This document shows positions 51,454-60,730 of a stretch of 64,000 nucleotides of DNA, one piece after another. The notes beneath the pieces are model-generated. The model had not been told where the DNA came from and did no database searches. It saw only the letters and a program-made list of their open reading frames with translations. Source of the stretch: Salaquimonas sp041736675 (GTDB lineage: Bacteria > Pseudomonadota > Alphaproteobacteria > Rhizobiales > Rhizobiaceae); assembly GCA_041736675.1 (NCBI GenBank), contig JBGSTD010000048.1:1-64000 (forward strand), written 5' to 3'. A program made the translations under genes and the position numbers. Every line of letters starts with the position of its first letter. Within the stretch, counting starts at the first letter, position 1.

Positions 51454-52719
51454 TCAGGTATTCATCGTATCGAAGAAATCAGCGTTGTTTTTGGTCTGTT
51501 TCAACTTGTCGATCAGGAATTCGATAGCATCCGTTGTACCCATCGATGACAAAATCCGCCTTAGTACAAATATCTTCTGCAGATCTGACTTTGGTACGAG
51601 AAGGTCCTCTTTTCTTGTTCCAGACTTGAGAATATCCATCGATGGAAACACGCGTTTGTCAGCCACTTTGCGGTCAAGCACGATCTCAGAGTTGCCGGTA
51701 CCCTTGAACTCCTCGAAAATAACCTCATCCATTCGACTACCAGTGTCGATAAGTGCAGTAGCAATAATGGTCAGAGAACCACCTTCTTCGATGTTTCTAG
51801 CAGCACCAAAGAAGCGCTTCGGCCGTTGCAATGCATTGGCATCAACACCACCGGTGAGCACTTTACCCGATGAAGGAACCACTGTGTTATATGCCCTGCC
51901 AAGGCGCGTGATAGAATCAAGCAGAATAACAACATCGCGGCCATGTTCCACAAGACGCTTTGCCTTTTCAATTACCATCTCGGCAACCTGAACATGGCGA
52001 ACTGCCGGCTCATCAAAAGTCGAAGAAACAACCTCTCCTTTAACCGAGCGCTGCATATCCGTTACTTCTTCGGGACGCTCGTCTATCAAAAGCACTATCA
52101 GGTAACTTTCGGGATGATTTGCAGTGATTGAATGAGCAATATTTTGCAACAGCACCGTCTTGCCGGTCCTGGGTGGTGCCACTATCAAACCACGCTGGCC
52201 TTTACCGAGCGGAGCGACCAGATCTATCACCCTCGCAGACAAATCCTTGGATTCACTATTTTCAATTTCCATTTTGAAACGCTTGTCGGGATAAAGCGGT
52301 GTCAGATTGTCAAAATGAATCTTGTGTTTGATCTTCTCAGGATCATCGAAATTGATTGTATTCACCTTGAGCAGCGCGAAATAGCGCTCACCCTCTTTCG
52401 GTCCACGAATCGGGCCTTCAACAGTATCACCGGTCTTCAATGAAAAACGGCGTATCTGTGAAGGCGAAATGTAGATATCATCAGGGCCAGGTAGGTAGTT
52501 AGCACTGGCTGAACGCAAAAATCCGAAACCATCATGCAAAATTTCAACCACGCCTTCGCCGATAATCTCGACTTCCTGTTCTGCAAGGCTCTTCAAAATA
52601 GCAAACATCAGTTCCTGCTTGCGCATCGTACTGGCGTTTTCTACCTCGACACCTTCGGCAAACGTTACCAGGTCCGTTGGTGATTTGGCTTTGAGTTCCT
52701 GAAGTTTCATCTGTTCCAT
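51454..52719 (-). CDS. rho: Transcription termination factor Rho
   Basis: 421 residues from ATG 52719. N-terminal RNA-binding cold-shock fold (GFGFLRSASANYLPGPDDIY), Walker A APPRTGKTVLLQNIA near 185, Walker B VVILLDSITRLGRAYN near 268, and Q-loop TALIDTGSRMDE with the R-loop region VLTGGVDANAL. Full length. A TTG 15 bases earlier is not preferred. Downstream is mnmE; upstream a 237-base leader with no gene. Confidence 0.97.
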   Translation of the reverse strand: MEQMKLQELKAKSPTDLVTFAEGVEVENASTMRKQELMFAILKSLAEQEVEIIGEGVVEILHDGFGFLRSASANYLPGPDDIYISPSQIRRFSLKTGDTVEGPIRGPKEGERYFALLKVNTINFDDPEKIKHKIHFDNLTPLYPDKRFKMEIENSESKDLSARVIDLVAPLGKGQRGLIVAPPRTGKTVLLQNIAHSITANHPESYLIVLLIDERPEEVTDMQRSVKGEVVSSTFDEPAVRHVQVAEMVIEKAKRLVEHGRDVVILLDSITRLGRAYNTVVPSSGKVLTGGVDANALQRPKRFFGAARNIEEGGSLTIIATALIDTGSRMDEVIFEEFKGTGNSEIVLDRKVADKRVFPSMDILKSGTRKEDLLVPKSDLQKIFVLRRILSSMGTTDAIEFLIDKLKQTKNNADFFDTMNT

Positions 52720-52956
52720 GAAGTTTTCTTTCAACGCACCTGAATAAGAAATTCCAGATGCAGAATGATTTATGTAAGGTATTGATTTTTAACGGATATA
52801 TGCGCTTTTTCCGCATAACCGCCTCAAGATCGATCGAATAACAGTTAACAAACGACCGCGGGTCTGGGAAACCCTGAAACTCCCACTACTCAAATAAGTG
52901 GAAAAATTCAAGAAAAATATTCAAACCTGCAACAGAGCGCATTCAGTCAAACTGGA

Positions 52957-53379
52957 TCAAAATGGTTTTACGACTACGAGGATAACAATCAAGATCAATA
53001 AAACAGCAGGTATTTCATTTACAACCCTAAAAAACTTGTGCGTCCTCTTTCGCAAATCCTGATCAAATTCCCGAACCCAACCGACAGCCAAACCATGAAA
53101 AAAACTAAGGATAAAAACCAGGAAAAATTTTGCCATAAACCAGCCCTGGCTCCAGGCCTCCAAAAGATACATCAGCCATAGACCGAAAATCCAGCTGGCT
53201 ATCATGGCCGGCGTCATGATGGCTTTCATCAGACGCCGTTCCATGACTTTAAATGTCTCAGAGCTGTCCGATCCAACAGCAGTATTGCTATGATAAACCA
53301 TTAGCCGGGGTAAATAGAGAAAACCCACCATCCAGGAAATAACTGAAACAATATGCGCAACTTTTACCCACTCATACAT
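52957..53379 (-). CDS. hemJ: Protoporphyrinogen oxidase HemJ
   Basis: 140 residues with four transmembrane helices; conserved histidine in VKVAHIVSVISWMVGFLYLP near residue 9 and arginine/lysine-rich WVREFDQDLRKRTHKFFRVV. HemJ oxidises protoporphyrinogen IX in organisms lacking HemG/HemY. It is 8 bases downstream of hemE on the same strand, so the pair likely makes a small heme operon next to oriC. Confidence 0.93.
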   Translation of the reverse strand: MYEWVKVAHIVSVISWMVGFLYLPRLMVYHSNTAVGSDSSETFKVMERRLMKAIMTPAMIASWIFGLWLMYLLEAWSQGWFMAKFFLVFILSFFHGLAVGWVREFDQDLRKRTHKFFRVVNEIPAVLLILIVILVVVKPF

Positions 53380-53387
53380 GAACTTGC

Positions 53388-54431
53388 CTAACCCCTGATT
53401 TGCTTCAGCATGGCTTCAACATGCTCTATGGGAGTATCAGGTGTGATGCCATGTCCAAGATTGAAAATTAACGGACCATCACCGAGATGATTCAATATTC
53501 GTTCAACGCCAATCCTCAGTGCATCGCCACCCGCAATAAGTCGCGTCGGGTCTAGGTTACCCTGAACAGCACCTTCTCTCTGCAACAACTCGGCAAAATC
53601 CAGCGGTACAGCCCAGTCGAGCCCAAGTGCATTCACACCCGTTTCACTACGATACGAGGAATACTGAATACCCGCGCCCTTTGGAAAGCCTATAATTTTT
53701 GCGTCCGGAATTATTTTTCGGACTCTATCCACGATACGCCTGACCGGCTGGACACAAAAAGCCTGAAAATCTTCACGACCCAAGACACCAGACCAGGAAT
53801 CAAAAATCTGAACAGCATCAGCGCCTGCTTGCAATTGTGCCACAAGATAATCTGCAGAAACATCAGCGAGCTTATTCAGCAAATCTTTCATTTCATCAGG
53901 ATGACGATGACCAAACAAACGGGCCGGAGCCTGATCAGGGGTCCCATGACCGGCAATCATGTATGTAGCGACTGTCCAGGGAGCTCCACAAAATCCAAGC
54001 AATGTGGTTTCATCGGGAAGTCTGGCCTTGATACCCCTCACCGCTTCGAAAACCGGTTTCAAATGTTCAAGTGATGTATCACTAGTCTCATTGCTTTTGA
54101 GCAAAACATCAAGACCGTTCAAATCAATCGGTTCAAGAACAGGTCCACGTCCTTCCTCAAAACGAACATTTCTGCCTAGAGCATCTGGTATTACGAGAAT
54201 ATCAGAAAACAGGATGGACGCATCAAATCCAAAACGTCTGATCGGTTGCAAGGTTACTTCAATCGCATATTCCGGGGAGTAACACAGATCAAGAAAACTC
54301 CCGGCTTTCTTCCGGGTTGCTCTGTACTCAGGTAAATATCTTCCCGCCTGCCTCATCAGCCAAATAGGCGGTATTTCAAAGCTTTTACCATCGAGAACTT
54401 CCAGAACTTTTCTGTTTGAGCGAGTTTTCAC
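53388..54431 (-). CDS. hemE: Uroporphyrinogen decarboxylase
   Basis: 347 residues, GTG start at 54431 behind AGGGGAAG. Signatures: PPIWLMRQAGRYLPEYRATR near the N-terminus, FCGAPWTVATYMIAGHG near 145, QIFDSWSGVLGREDFQAF near 210, and FNLGHGITPDTPIEHVEAM at the end. Fourth step of tetrapyrrole synthesis. In Caulobacter and other alphaproteobacteria hemE borders the replication origin, as it does here. Confidence 0.97.
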   Translation of the reverse strand: MKTRSNRKVLEVLDGKSFEIPPIWLMRQAGRYLPEYRATRKKAGSFLDLCYSPEYAIEVTLQPIRRFGFDASILFSDILVIPDALGRNVRFEEGRGPVLEPIDLNGLDVLLKSNETSDTSLEHLKPVFEAVRGIKARLPDETTLLGFCGAPWTVATYMIAGHGTPDQAPARLFGHRHPDEMKDLLNKLADVSADYLVAQLQAGADAVQIFDSWSGVLGREDFQAFCVQPVRRIVDRVRKIIPDAKIIGFPKGAGIQYSSYRSETGVNALGLDWAVPLDFAELLQREGAVQGNLDPTRLIAGGDALRIGVERILNHLGDGPLIFNLGHGITPDTPIEHVEAMLKQIRG

Positions 54432-54831
54432 AGCTTCCCCTATAAAAGTTTTTTTATTGTTTTTGTTTTCTATTGTTTATTGCCTGTGAATAACGGGTAC
54501 AAAAAAATGATACCGGTTATTCACAATTCAAAAAATCACCATAATTCCAATACCATTTCCAAGCCAGCCTGTGAATAATAGGGAGAACGTAAAATAATCT
54601 TATTTTACAACCAGTTAGAAAAACAGTAACCTGCCATTTTTGTGGAAAACTGTCCGGTCTATCAAAGCGACCGGATTTATCCCCGGTATTCACATTATAC
54701 GCAGACCGCATTCCAAAAATGAATTCGGTTGATGTTTTCTGGCATAACTCTAGCAATTATTCCACCTCTACCCATCAAGTCACAGTTATCCACACTTCTC
54801 CCCAATAAACCACACAAGATAGATTGACCCA
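54432..54831. other. Predicted chromosomal replication origin (oriC)
   Basis: 400 bases without a gene. DnaA boxes: TTATTCACA on the minus strand at 54485-54493 and 54570-54578 and on the plus strand at 54517-54525; TTTTCCACA (minus) at 54641-54649; the perfect TTATCCACA (plus) at 54786-54794; and a weaker GTATTCACA (plus) at 54686-54694. An AT-rich tract (54444-54483) with runs of T next to the first box is a likely unwinding element. Position between hemE and ppsR and the nearby parAB and parS sites match known alphaproteobacterial origins. Confidence 0.88.
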
Positions 54832-55665
54832 ATGTCTGACAGCGAACGCTACTTTCACCTTCATCTAATTTCAGATTCAACCGGTGAAACATTGATTGCC
54901 GCCAGCCGCGCAGTGGCTTCCCAGTATAGCAAGACCCACGCCATCGAGCATGTCTATCCTGCCGTCAAAAGCAAAAGCAGGCTTTTGGAAATTATTCACC
55001 TGCTTGATGAAAAACCGGGAATAGTATTGTTTACCATCGCAAACGAAAATCTCGCAGCAACCCTTCAAACAAAATGCAGGGAAATGGGGATTCCATGTGT
55101 TTCTGTACTTGAACCAATCTTTCAAACTTTCCAATCATATCTGGGGGTACCAACGGCACGCAAAACCGGGGCACAGCACGATCTGAATGCAGAATATTTC
55201 AGCCGGATAGATGCAATCAACTTCACCTTGATGCATGATGACGGCGTATTGCCTGACAATATTGAGGATGCAGACATCGTTCTTTTGGGAATTTCGAGGA
55301 CATCAAAAACGCCAACTTCGATTTATCTCGCGAACAGGGGGTTGAAAACAACCAATTATCCGCTTGTTCCAGGATCTGTAATCCCTGAAAAAATCATCGA
55401 GGCGAAGAAGCCTCTGGTGGTTTCCCTCATTGCTTCGACAGACCGCATTTATCAGGTACGACAAAATCGCCTTTTGGGAACTGAGAACCATCAACGCAAT
55501 CATTTTTATACTGATCGTGCGGCCATCGCCGATGAGTTGGCCCAGACGAGAAAATTGTGTAATCGTTATTCTTGGCCAATGATTGATGTGAGCCGGAAAT
55601 CGATTGAAGAGACATCAGCGGAAATCATGGCACTTTGGCAAAACCATTGTCAAAATCGCAGATGA
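54832..55665 (+). CDS. Pyruvate, water dikinase/phosphate dikinase regulatory protein (DUF299 kinase-pyrophosphorylase)
   Basis: 277 residues. DUF299 signature: FHLHLISDSTGETLIAASRA at the N-terminus and VLLGISRTSKTPTSIYLANR (nucleotide loop) near 153. These proteins reversibly phosphorylate PpsA or PPDK. The target kinase is not in this window. First gene to the right of oriC. Confidence 0.93.
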   Translation: MSDSERYFHLHLISDSTGETLIAASRAVASQYSKTHAIEHVYPAVKSKSRLLEIIHLLDEKPGIVLFTIANENLAATLQTKCREMGIPCVSVLEPIFQTFQSYLGVPTARKTGAQHDLNAEYFSRIDAINFTLMHDDGVLPDNIEDADIVLLGISRTSKTPTSIYLANRGLKTTNYPLVPGSVIPEKIIEAKKPLVVSLIASTDRIYQVRQNRLLGTENHQRNHFYTDRAAIADELAQTRKLCNRYSWPMIDVSRKSIEETSAEIMALWQNHCQNRR

Positions 55666-55717
55666 CCTAATATCATCCTTTGCCATGCAACCACATCCAT
55701 AAAAAAGAGCCAAAGTC

Positions 55718-56311
55718 ATGAAATTGATCCTAGCATCAAAAAGTCCGTATCGAGCGAAAATGCTTGAAAGTGCAGGCCTCAAGTTTGATTGTGAAAACGC
55801 CAGAATTGATGAGCGGTCAGTTGAGGCGCCTTTGCTGGAAGTCGATATGGCTCCAGCAGACATAGCTGAGGTTCTGGCATTGGCCAAGGCTGAAGAAGTT
55901 GCGCTCCGATTTTCATCGGCCCTGGTAGTTGGAGCTGATCAGGTATTGGAATTTGAAGGTGGAATATTACACAAGCCAGCTGATATGGAAGAAGCCAGGC
56001 GCAGGCTGCTCGCCCTTTCGGGTAAATCCCATCAATTGCATTCGGCGGTCGTCCTCTTGCGCGAAGGGCAATTGATCTGGAGCCATGTGGAAACAACCCA
56101 TATCAAATTCAGGACGCTTACCCCACAATTCATCGGCAGACACCTCGCCCGTGTCGGCGAAAAGGCACTTACCAGCGTTGGTGCATATCAGATTGAAGGG
56201 GAGGGAATTCAACTCATCGAAAAAGTAGAAGGTGACTATTTTTCAATCATTGGAATGCCACTGCTTTCCCTGTTGGAGCAATTGCGGCAAATAGGTTTTC
56301 TGGAAAATTGA
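55718..56311 (+). CDS. maf: Maf-like nucleoside triphosphate pyrophosphatase
   Basis: 197 residues. LILASKSPYRAKMLESAGL at the N-terminus, the catalytic VVGADQVLEFEGG near 70 and GAYQIEGEGIQLIEKVEGDY near 155. Hydrolyses non-canonical nucleotides. It precedes aroE, as in many Hyphomicrobiales. Confidence 0.93.
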   Translation: MKLILASKSPYRAKMLESAGLKFDCENARIDERSVEAPLLEVDMAPADIAEVLALAKAEEVALRFSSALVVGADQVLEFEGGILHKPADMEEARRRLLALSGKSHQLHSAVVLLREGQLIWSHVETTHIKFRTLTPQFIGRHLARVGEKALTSVGAYQIEGEGIQLIEKVEGDYFSIIGMPLLSLLEQLRQIGFLEN

Positions 56312-56327
56312 AAGTAAAGGCATAAAT

Positions 56328-57194
56328 GTGAACCCTTCATTTAAAAAGGCATTTGTCTGCGGATGGCCGATTGCTCATTCCAGATCTCCACAGATTCACC
56401 AGTTCTGGCTGAAGCAGTTTCAGATATCCGGCAGCTACGAGAAAATTGCCGTGAAGCCGGAAGATTTTGTCAATTTTCTACAAACAATAAAAGCTGATGG
56501 ATATTGTGGCGGCAACGTTACGATACCGCACAAGGAAACCGCACTTGCCTGTGTATCGCGAACAGATGACGCGGCAACCAAAATCGGTGCGGTCAATACA
56601 CTCTGGCTTGAAGAGGGTGAATGGGTGGGCGGCAATACCGACTGGCTGGGATTTACGGCAAATCTTGATGAGTGCGCGCCTGGTTGGGATAAACCGGAAA
56701 AATTGGAAAGACCTGCAGTGATACTTGGCGCAGGAGGTGCAGCCCGCGGTATTGTCTATGCGCTTGTAATGCGGGGCTTCAAGGACATTGTCCTCGTCAA
56801 TCGAACCATCGAAGCCGCGCAGCGGCTGGCATTGGACTTTTCGCTTCCATCACCGGTGGTTTCACTATCGGATCTCGATCAGGTGTCCGGTGATTTATCG
56901 CTCCTGATCAATACCACAAGTCTAGGGATGGATGGAAAACAACCCTTGCCCGATTCGGTTGTCAGATTGATTGGCCGGGTATCAAAAAAGACGATTGCCA
57001 GCGACATCGTCTATATTCCGCTTGAGACTGAATTTCTGGCAAAGGCACGACATGCAGGATTGGTAAGCGTTGATGGACTCGGCATGTTGCTGCATCAGGC
57101 AGTACCTGGGTTTCAACAATGGTTCGGGGTAAAACCTGAAGTCACTTCCAAACTGAGAAATCTCGTAATTTCCGGCATTGAGGGTCATAAATGA
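56328..57194 (+). CDS. aroE: Shikimate dehydrogenase
   Basis: 288 residues, GTG start at 56328 (the ATG just upstream is followed by TGA). Shikimate-binding PIAHSRSPQIHQFWL and NVTIPHKETALACVSRTDD, NADP fold ILGAGGAARGIVYALVMRG near 130. Reduces 3-dehydroshikimate in aromatic amino acid synthesis. Overlaps coaE by 4 bases. Confidence 0.94.
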   Translation: MNPSFKKAFVCGWPIAHSRSPQIHQFWLKQFQISGSYEKIAVKPEDFVNFLQTIKADGYCGGNVTIPHKETALACVSRTDDAATKIGAVNTLWLEEGEWVGGNTDWLGFTANLDECAPGWDKPEKLERPAVILGAGGAARGIVYALVMRGFKDIVLVNRTIEAAQRLALDFSLPSPVVSLSDLDQVSGDLSLLINTTSLGMDGKQPLPDSVVRLIGRVSKKTIASDIVYIPLETEFLAKARHAGLVSVDGLGMLLHQAVPGFQQWFGVKPEVTSKLRNLVISGIEGHK

Positions 57195-57790
57195 TCATTC
57201 TTGGTCTGACTGGTTCTATAGGCATGGGAAAATCCACCACAGCCGAAATGTTTCGCAAAGAGGGAATTCCAGTCCACGACGCCGATGAAAGCGTTCATGC
57301 GCTTTATGCTGGGGAGGCTGTTCCGCTGATCGAAGCCGAGTTTCCAGGAACCAGCGCAAATGGCATTGTTGACCGACGCAAGCTTGGCGAATATGTCGTT
57401 GGAAAACCTGAGGCGATGAAACGGCTGGAAAAAATCGTTCATCCGCTGGTGGCCAGAAAGCGTGACCAGTTTCTCCGGCAGTCACAAGAACACGGTGCTG
57501 TCGTTGTGGTTCTCGATGTACCGCTATTGTTTGAAACCGGTGGTGACAAATATTGTGATTATGTGGCGGTGGTTACCACATCGTTTGAAGAGCAGAAAAA
57601 GCGGGTATTATCCCGTCCGGACATGACGATTGAAAAGTTTGAGAAAATCCTTGCCAGTCAGATCTCGGACGATGAAAAGAGGAAGAGGGCGGATTTCCTG
57701 ATAGATACAAGTCAGGGTATGGAAGGGGCACGCGAACAGGTAGTGTCAATTTTGAAAATACTGAGAAACGAGGGTGTCAGCCATGCGTGA
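57191..57790 (+). CDS. coaE: Dephospho-CoA kinase
   Basis: 199 residues. P-loop LGLTGSIGMGKSTTAEMF near the N-terminus, HDADESVHALY, and VVLDVPLLFETGGDKYCDYV near 110. Last step of coenzyme A synthesis. Start overlaps the aroE stop (ATGA), end overlaps dnaQ, so aroE-coaE-dnaQ is one operon. Confidence 0.95.
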   Translation: MIILGLTGSIGMGKSTTAEMFRKEGIPVHDADESVHALYAGEAVPLIEAEFPGTSANGIVDRRKLGEYVVGKPEAMKRLEKIVHPLVARKRDQFLRQSQEHGAVVVVLDVPLLFETGGDKYCDYVAVVTTSFEEQKKRVLSRPDMTIEKFEKILASQISDDEKRKRADFLIDTSQGMEGAREQVVSILKILRNEGVSHA

Positions 57791-58487
57791 AATCATCTTC
57801 GATACCGAGACAACCGGATTTCGTCCCGAAGAGGGTGAGCGGATAATCGAGATCGGTGCCATTGAATTTGAAAACCGGCTCGAGACCGGACGTACCTTTC
57901 ACGTCTACATCAATCCCGAAGACAGAATGGTCGATCCGGGTGCTTTTCGTGTTCATGGCATCAGCAACGAATATCTTGCGGACAAAAAAACCTTTTCACA
58001 AATTGCAGAAGAATTTTTGGCCTTTATTGGCGACGCCCAACTTGTCGCTCACAATGCGCCGTTTGATATCAACTTTCTCAATCATGAGTTTGCGCGGATA
58101 AAAATGCCACCTGTTGATCCGGCGAGGGTTATTGACACTCTGGACATTGCCCGGCGCAAACATCCGATGGCCCAGAACTCCCTTGACAAATTGTGCGAAC
58201 GTTACGGAATCAACAACAAGCACCGAACCTTTCACGGTGCCTTGCTCGATTCGCAATTGCTGGCCGAAGTCTACATAGAACTTCTGGGTGGCCGGCAAGC
58301 TAGCTTGGAGCTGGTATCGCAAAACGATACTGAAAAAGGTCGTCAAGTCAGCAGAAACCCTGCATCCTCGGAAAAACCCATCCGCGCTGTTCCTCTATTC
58401 CCGCGGCTTTCGCAAGATGAGCAAATCGCCCATCAGAGGTTTGTAGAAGGTTTGGGTGATGCCGCGATCTGGAAAAAATATCAGTAA
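57783..58487 (+). CDS. dnaQ: DNA polymerase III epsilon subunit (3'-5' exonuclease)
   Basis: 234 residues from ATG 57783, overlapping coaE by 8 bases. DEDDh exonuclease: IFDTETTGFRPEEGERIIEI (Exo I), VAHNAPFDINFLNHEF (Exo II), KHRTFHGALLDSQLLAEVY (Exo III, with His). The C-terminus binds the alpha subunit. Terminated by the hairpin at 58513-58538. Confidence 0.95.
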   Translation: MREIIFDTETTGFRPEEGERIIEIGAIEFENRLETGRTFHVYINPEDRMVDPGAFRVHGISNEYLADKKTFSQIAEEFLAFIGDAQLVAHNAPFDINFLNHEFARIKMPPVDPARVIDTLDIARRKHPMAQNSLDKLCERYGINNKHRTFHGALLDSQLLAEVYIELLGGRQASLELVSQNDTEKGRQVSRNPASSEKPIRAVPLFPRLSQDEQIAHQRFVEGLGDAAIWKKYQ

Positions 58488-58512
58488 ACAGCGCCGAAAA
58501 GACAAAAATAAA

Positions 58513-58538
58513 GCGGCATGTCGAATGCCGCGTTTTTT
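58513..58538 (+). terminator. Rho-independent terminator after dnaQ
   Basis: GCGGCAT and ATGCCGC pair around GTCGA and are followed by G and six T. Positioned 25 bases after the dnaQ stop. It also lies between the convergent dnaQ and secB genes. Confidence 0.9.
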
Positions 58539-58588
58539 GTTTGAAAACCTGACTTGCAAGTCAGTGGTTACTGATCAGCTTTTGCCAA

Positions 58589-59104
58589 TCAGCTTTTGGA
58601 AGACTTTGCAGCTTCCGCCTGTGCCATTTGTGCCATGCGGGTTTGATACAGGCGGGCAAAATCAACAGGATCAATCATCAGCGGCGGATAACCGCCATTG
58701 CGGGTTGCGTCAGATACGATCTGGCGCGCGAAAGGAAAGAGCATCCTTGGGCATTCGATCAGAACCGCAGCCGCGCGTGCTTCTTCCGGAATGTTGATCA
58801 GACGAAAAATACCGGCATAGGAAAGTTCACAATTGAACATCATGTCCTTACCCTGACCAGCCTTGGCTTCGAGATTGAGAATTACCTCAAAATCCGTTTC
58901 GGAAAGCGGATTGGCATTCACATTGATGTTGATACCTATTTCCGGCTGTTTTTCCTTCGGCAACAGGGAATTGGGTGAGTTCGGATTTTCAAACGAAAAA
59001 TCCTTTATGTATTGGGTCAGAACGCTGAGCGAGGGAGCTGCCGCTTCACCGCCGGTTGTTGTGCCGTTTTGTTTTGGTTCATTGCTTTCAGCCGCTTTTG
59101 CCAT
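58589..59104 (-). CDS. secB: Protein-export chaperone SecB
   Basis: 171 residues. SecB core: VLTQYIKDFSFENPNSPNSL near 30, FEVILNLEAKAG, CELSYAGIFRLINIPEE, LLIECPRMLFPFARQIVSD-like helix, and GYPPLMIDPVDFARLYQ. A tetrameric chaperone for preproteins. Alphaproteobacterial secB usually lies beside dnaQ, as here. Confidence 0.95.
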   Translation of the reverse strand: MAKAAESNEPKQNGTTTGGEAAAPSLSVLTQYIKDFSFENPNSPNSLLPKEKQPEIGININVNANPLSETDFEVILNLEAKAGQGKDMMFNCELSYAGIFRLINIPEEARAAAVLIECPRMLFPFARQIVSDATRNGGYPPLMIDPVDFARLYQTRMAQMAQAEAAKSSKS

Positions 59105-59235
59105 TTTCTATTCCGCTTGTTGCCAATTTTTCAAAGTTCAGTATCACTCCGGCCAATAGGTCTGATAGCCGGGTTGAAAGGTAATTTCAGGAAGAGTGGC
59201 TAACACGTCCACCCAGATGAAACAACCCGCCGAAA

Positions 59236-59808
59236 CTAGCCTTTGTTTCCACTTTCCTTCTTTCTGTTTTTTCTGTCGACCTGGTCGTCTTCCTCTAATC
59301 GCTTGTTCCAAGGAGAGGTGGTATTGCGTATACTTTCGCTGTCAAGATCTTCAAACTCGTCCGGGTCAAGGTCAACAATATCTTCATCATCGCGTCGATA
59401 ACGAGTGTAACTCTGGTTTGGTCCGCTTCCAAATCCGCCTATCGGTCCAACAAATCGCACTTTCGACGCAATAAGAGACCAAATAAAAGTTCTGACAAAT
59501 GGAATGAACAGCAAGAAGCCGATTGTGTCGGTAACAAATCCCGGAGTAAGCAACAGGATGCCTGCCATCAATATCATGATCCCGTGCCCAAGTTCCTTGC
59601 CGGGAATTCGTCCGGCATTGGTTTCTTCCCGCAACTTGTTGAGAATCTGAAATCCTTGCACCCGTAAAAGGATACTGCCAATTATTGCTGTCAAAAGGAT
59701 TGTTGCAAATGTCCAAAGCACGCCGATTTGCCCGCCAACAACAATAAACACGGCAATTTCCGCAACCGGGATGGCTAACAGCAGAAAGGGTATGAGAGAA
59801 AATGGCAT
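59236..59808 (-). CDS. fxsA: FxsA-family membrane protein
   Basis: 190 residues from ATG 59808. FxsA domain: PFSLIPFLLLAIPVAEIAVF, GILLLTPGFVTDTIGFLLFI, with four transmembrane segments, then a polar C-terminal tail. In E. coli FxsA allows exclusion of phage T7; in general its role is unclear. Divergent from the Tim44-like gene. Confidence 0.88.
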   Translation of the reverse strand: MPFSLIPFLLLAIPVAEIAVFIVVGGQIGVLWTFATILLTAIIGSILLRVQGFQILNKLREETNAGRIPGKELGHGIMILMAGILLLTPGFVTDTIGFLLFIPFVRTFIWSLIASKVRFVGPIGGFGSGPNQSYTRYRRDDEDIVDLDPDEFEDLDSESIRNTTSPWNKRLEEDDQVDRKNRKKESGNKG

Positions 59809-59936
59809 CTGGATGTTCCGAATCTGAAAAATACGCACTGCATATGGGGTTTTCCAACAGACTTTACATTGACCGCTTTGAATCTTTTATTCAAACCCCT
59901 ATATGTAAACCAACTTCCTCATAAATGGCGAACCTG

Positions 59937-60704
59937 ATGTCTGAAATATTCGATACCACAACCCTAGTCACCATTGCCATTGCGGTGATCATTCTTTTGC
60001 GGCTGCGCGCAACTCTTGGGACCAGAAACGGCAATGAACGTCCACCGTTTGAGCCCTATGAAATTGACCGCAAGACGCGCAAGGCCAAACCGGCGAAGAC
60101 AGCTTCACCCTCTGCAGAACATGCGGCAGATGTTGAAAACGAACAGGGTAATGTCATCGCGATGCCAAACCGCGATGGTGCAAAACGGGCAACCGCCAAG
60201 GTGGTTTCAGCCAGCGATCAAGCGATTAACGAGTATGCCAAGACCGGCACCAAACTTAATGCGGGTCTGAAAGAAATTGCCGCAACCGATCCTTCATTCA
60301 CCCCACTGGCATTTATTGATGGTGCCAAGATGGCATATGAAATGATTGTTACCTCTTTTGCTGACGGTGATCGTAAAACGCTGAAAAATCTTCTCTCACG
60401 CGAAGTCTATGATGGTTTTGCCGCTGTTATTTCCGATCGGGAAAGTCGCAAGGAGCAGGTTCGCTCAAGTTTTGTCGGTATTGAGGAAACGTCAATCAAA
60501 TCAGCTGGTGTTTTCAACAATGATGCCCAGATTACCATCGAGTTTATCAGTCAGATCATCTCCTCGACGATCAATTCGGCTGGCGAAATCATTGATGGGG
60601 ATCCGGAGCATGTTGGTGAAGTTCGGGATATCTGGACCTTTGCCAAGGATGTTCGTTCCCGTGATCCAAACTGGAAACTGGTCGCTACCGAATCCGATTC
60701 CTAA
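59937..60704 (+). CDS. timA: Tim44-like protein (TimA)
   Basis: 255 residues from ATG 59937; 59925 is an alternative. One N-terminal membrane helix (TLVTIAIAVIILLRL), a disordered linker, and a C-terminal Tim44 domain (FIDGAKMAYEMIVTSFADGD, AAVISDRESRKEQVRSSFVG). It is the bacterial relative of mitochondrial Tim44; function in alphaproteobacteria is not well known. It lies upstream of mltA, as in other members. Confidence 0.88.
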   Translation: MSEIFDTTTLVTIAIAVIILLRLRATLGTRNGNERPPFEPYEIDRKTRKAKPAKTASPSAEHAADVENEQGNVIAMPNRDGAKRATAKVVSASDQAINEYAKTGTKLNAGLKEIAATDPSFTPLAFIDGAKMAYEMIVTSFADGDRKTLKNLLSREVYDGFAAVISDRESRKEQVRSSFVGIEETSIKSAGVFNNDAQITIEFISQIISSTINSAGEIIDGDPEHVGEVRDIWTFAKDVRSRDPNWKLVATESDS

Positions 60705-60730
60705 GTTGAGTATTGGCCGAGGCAGAGACC

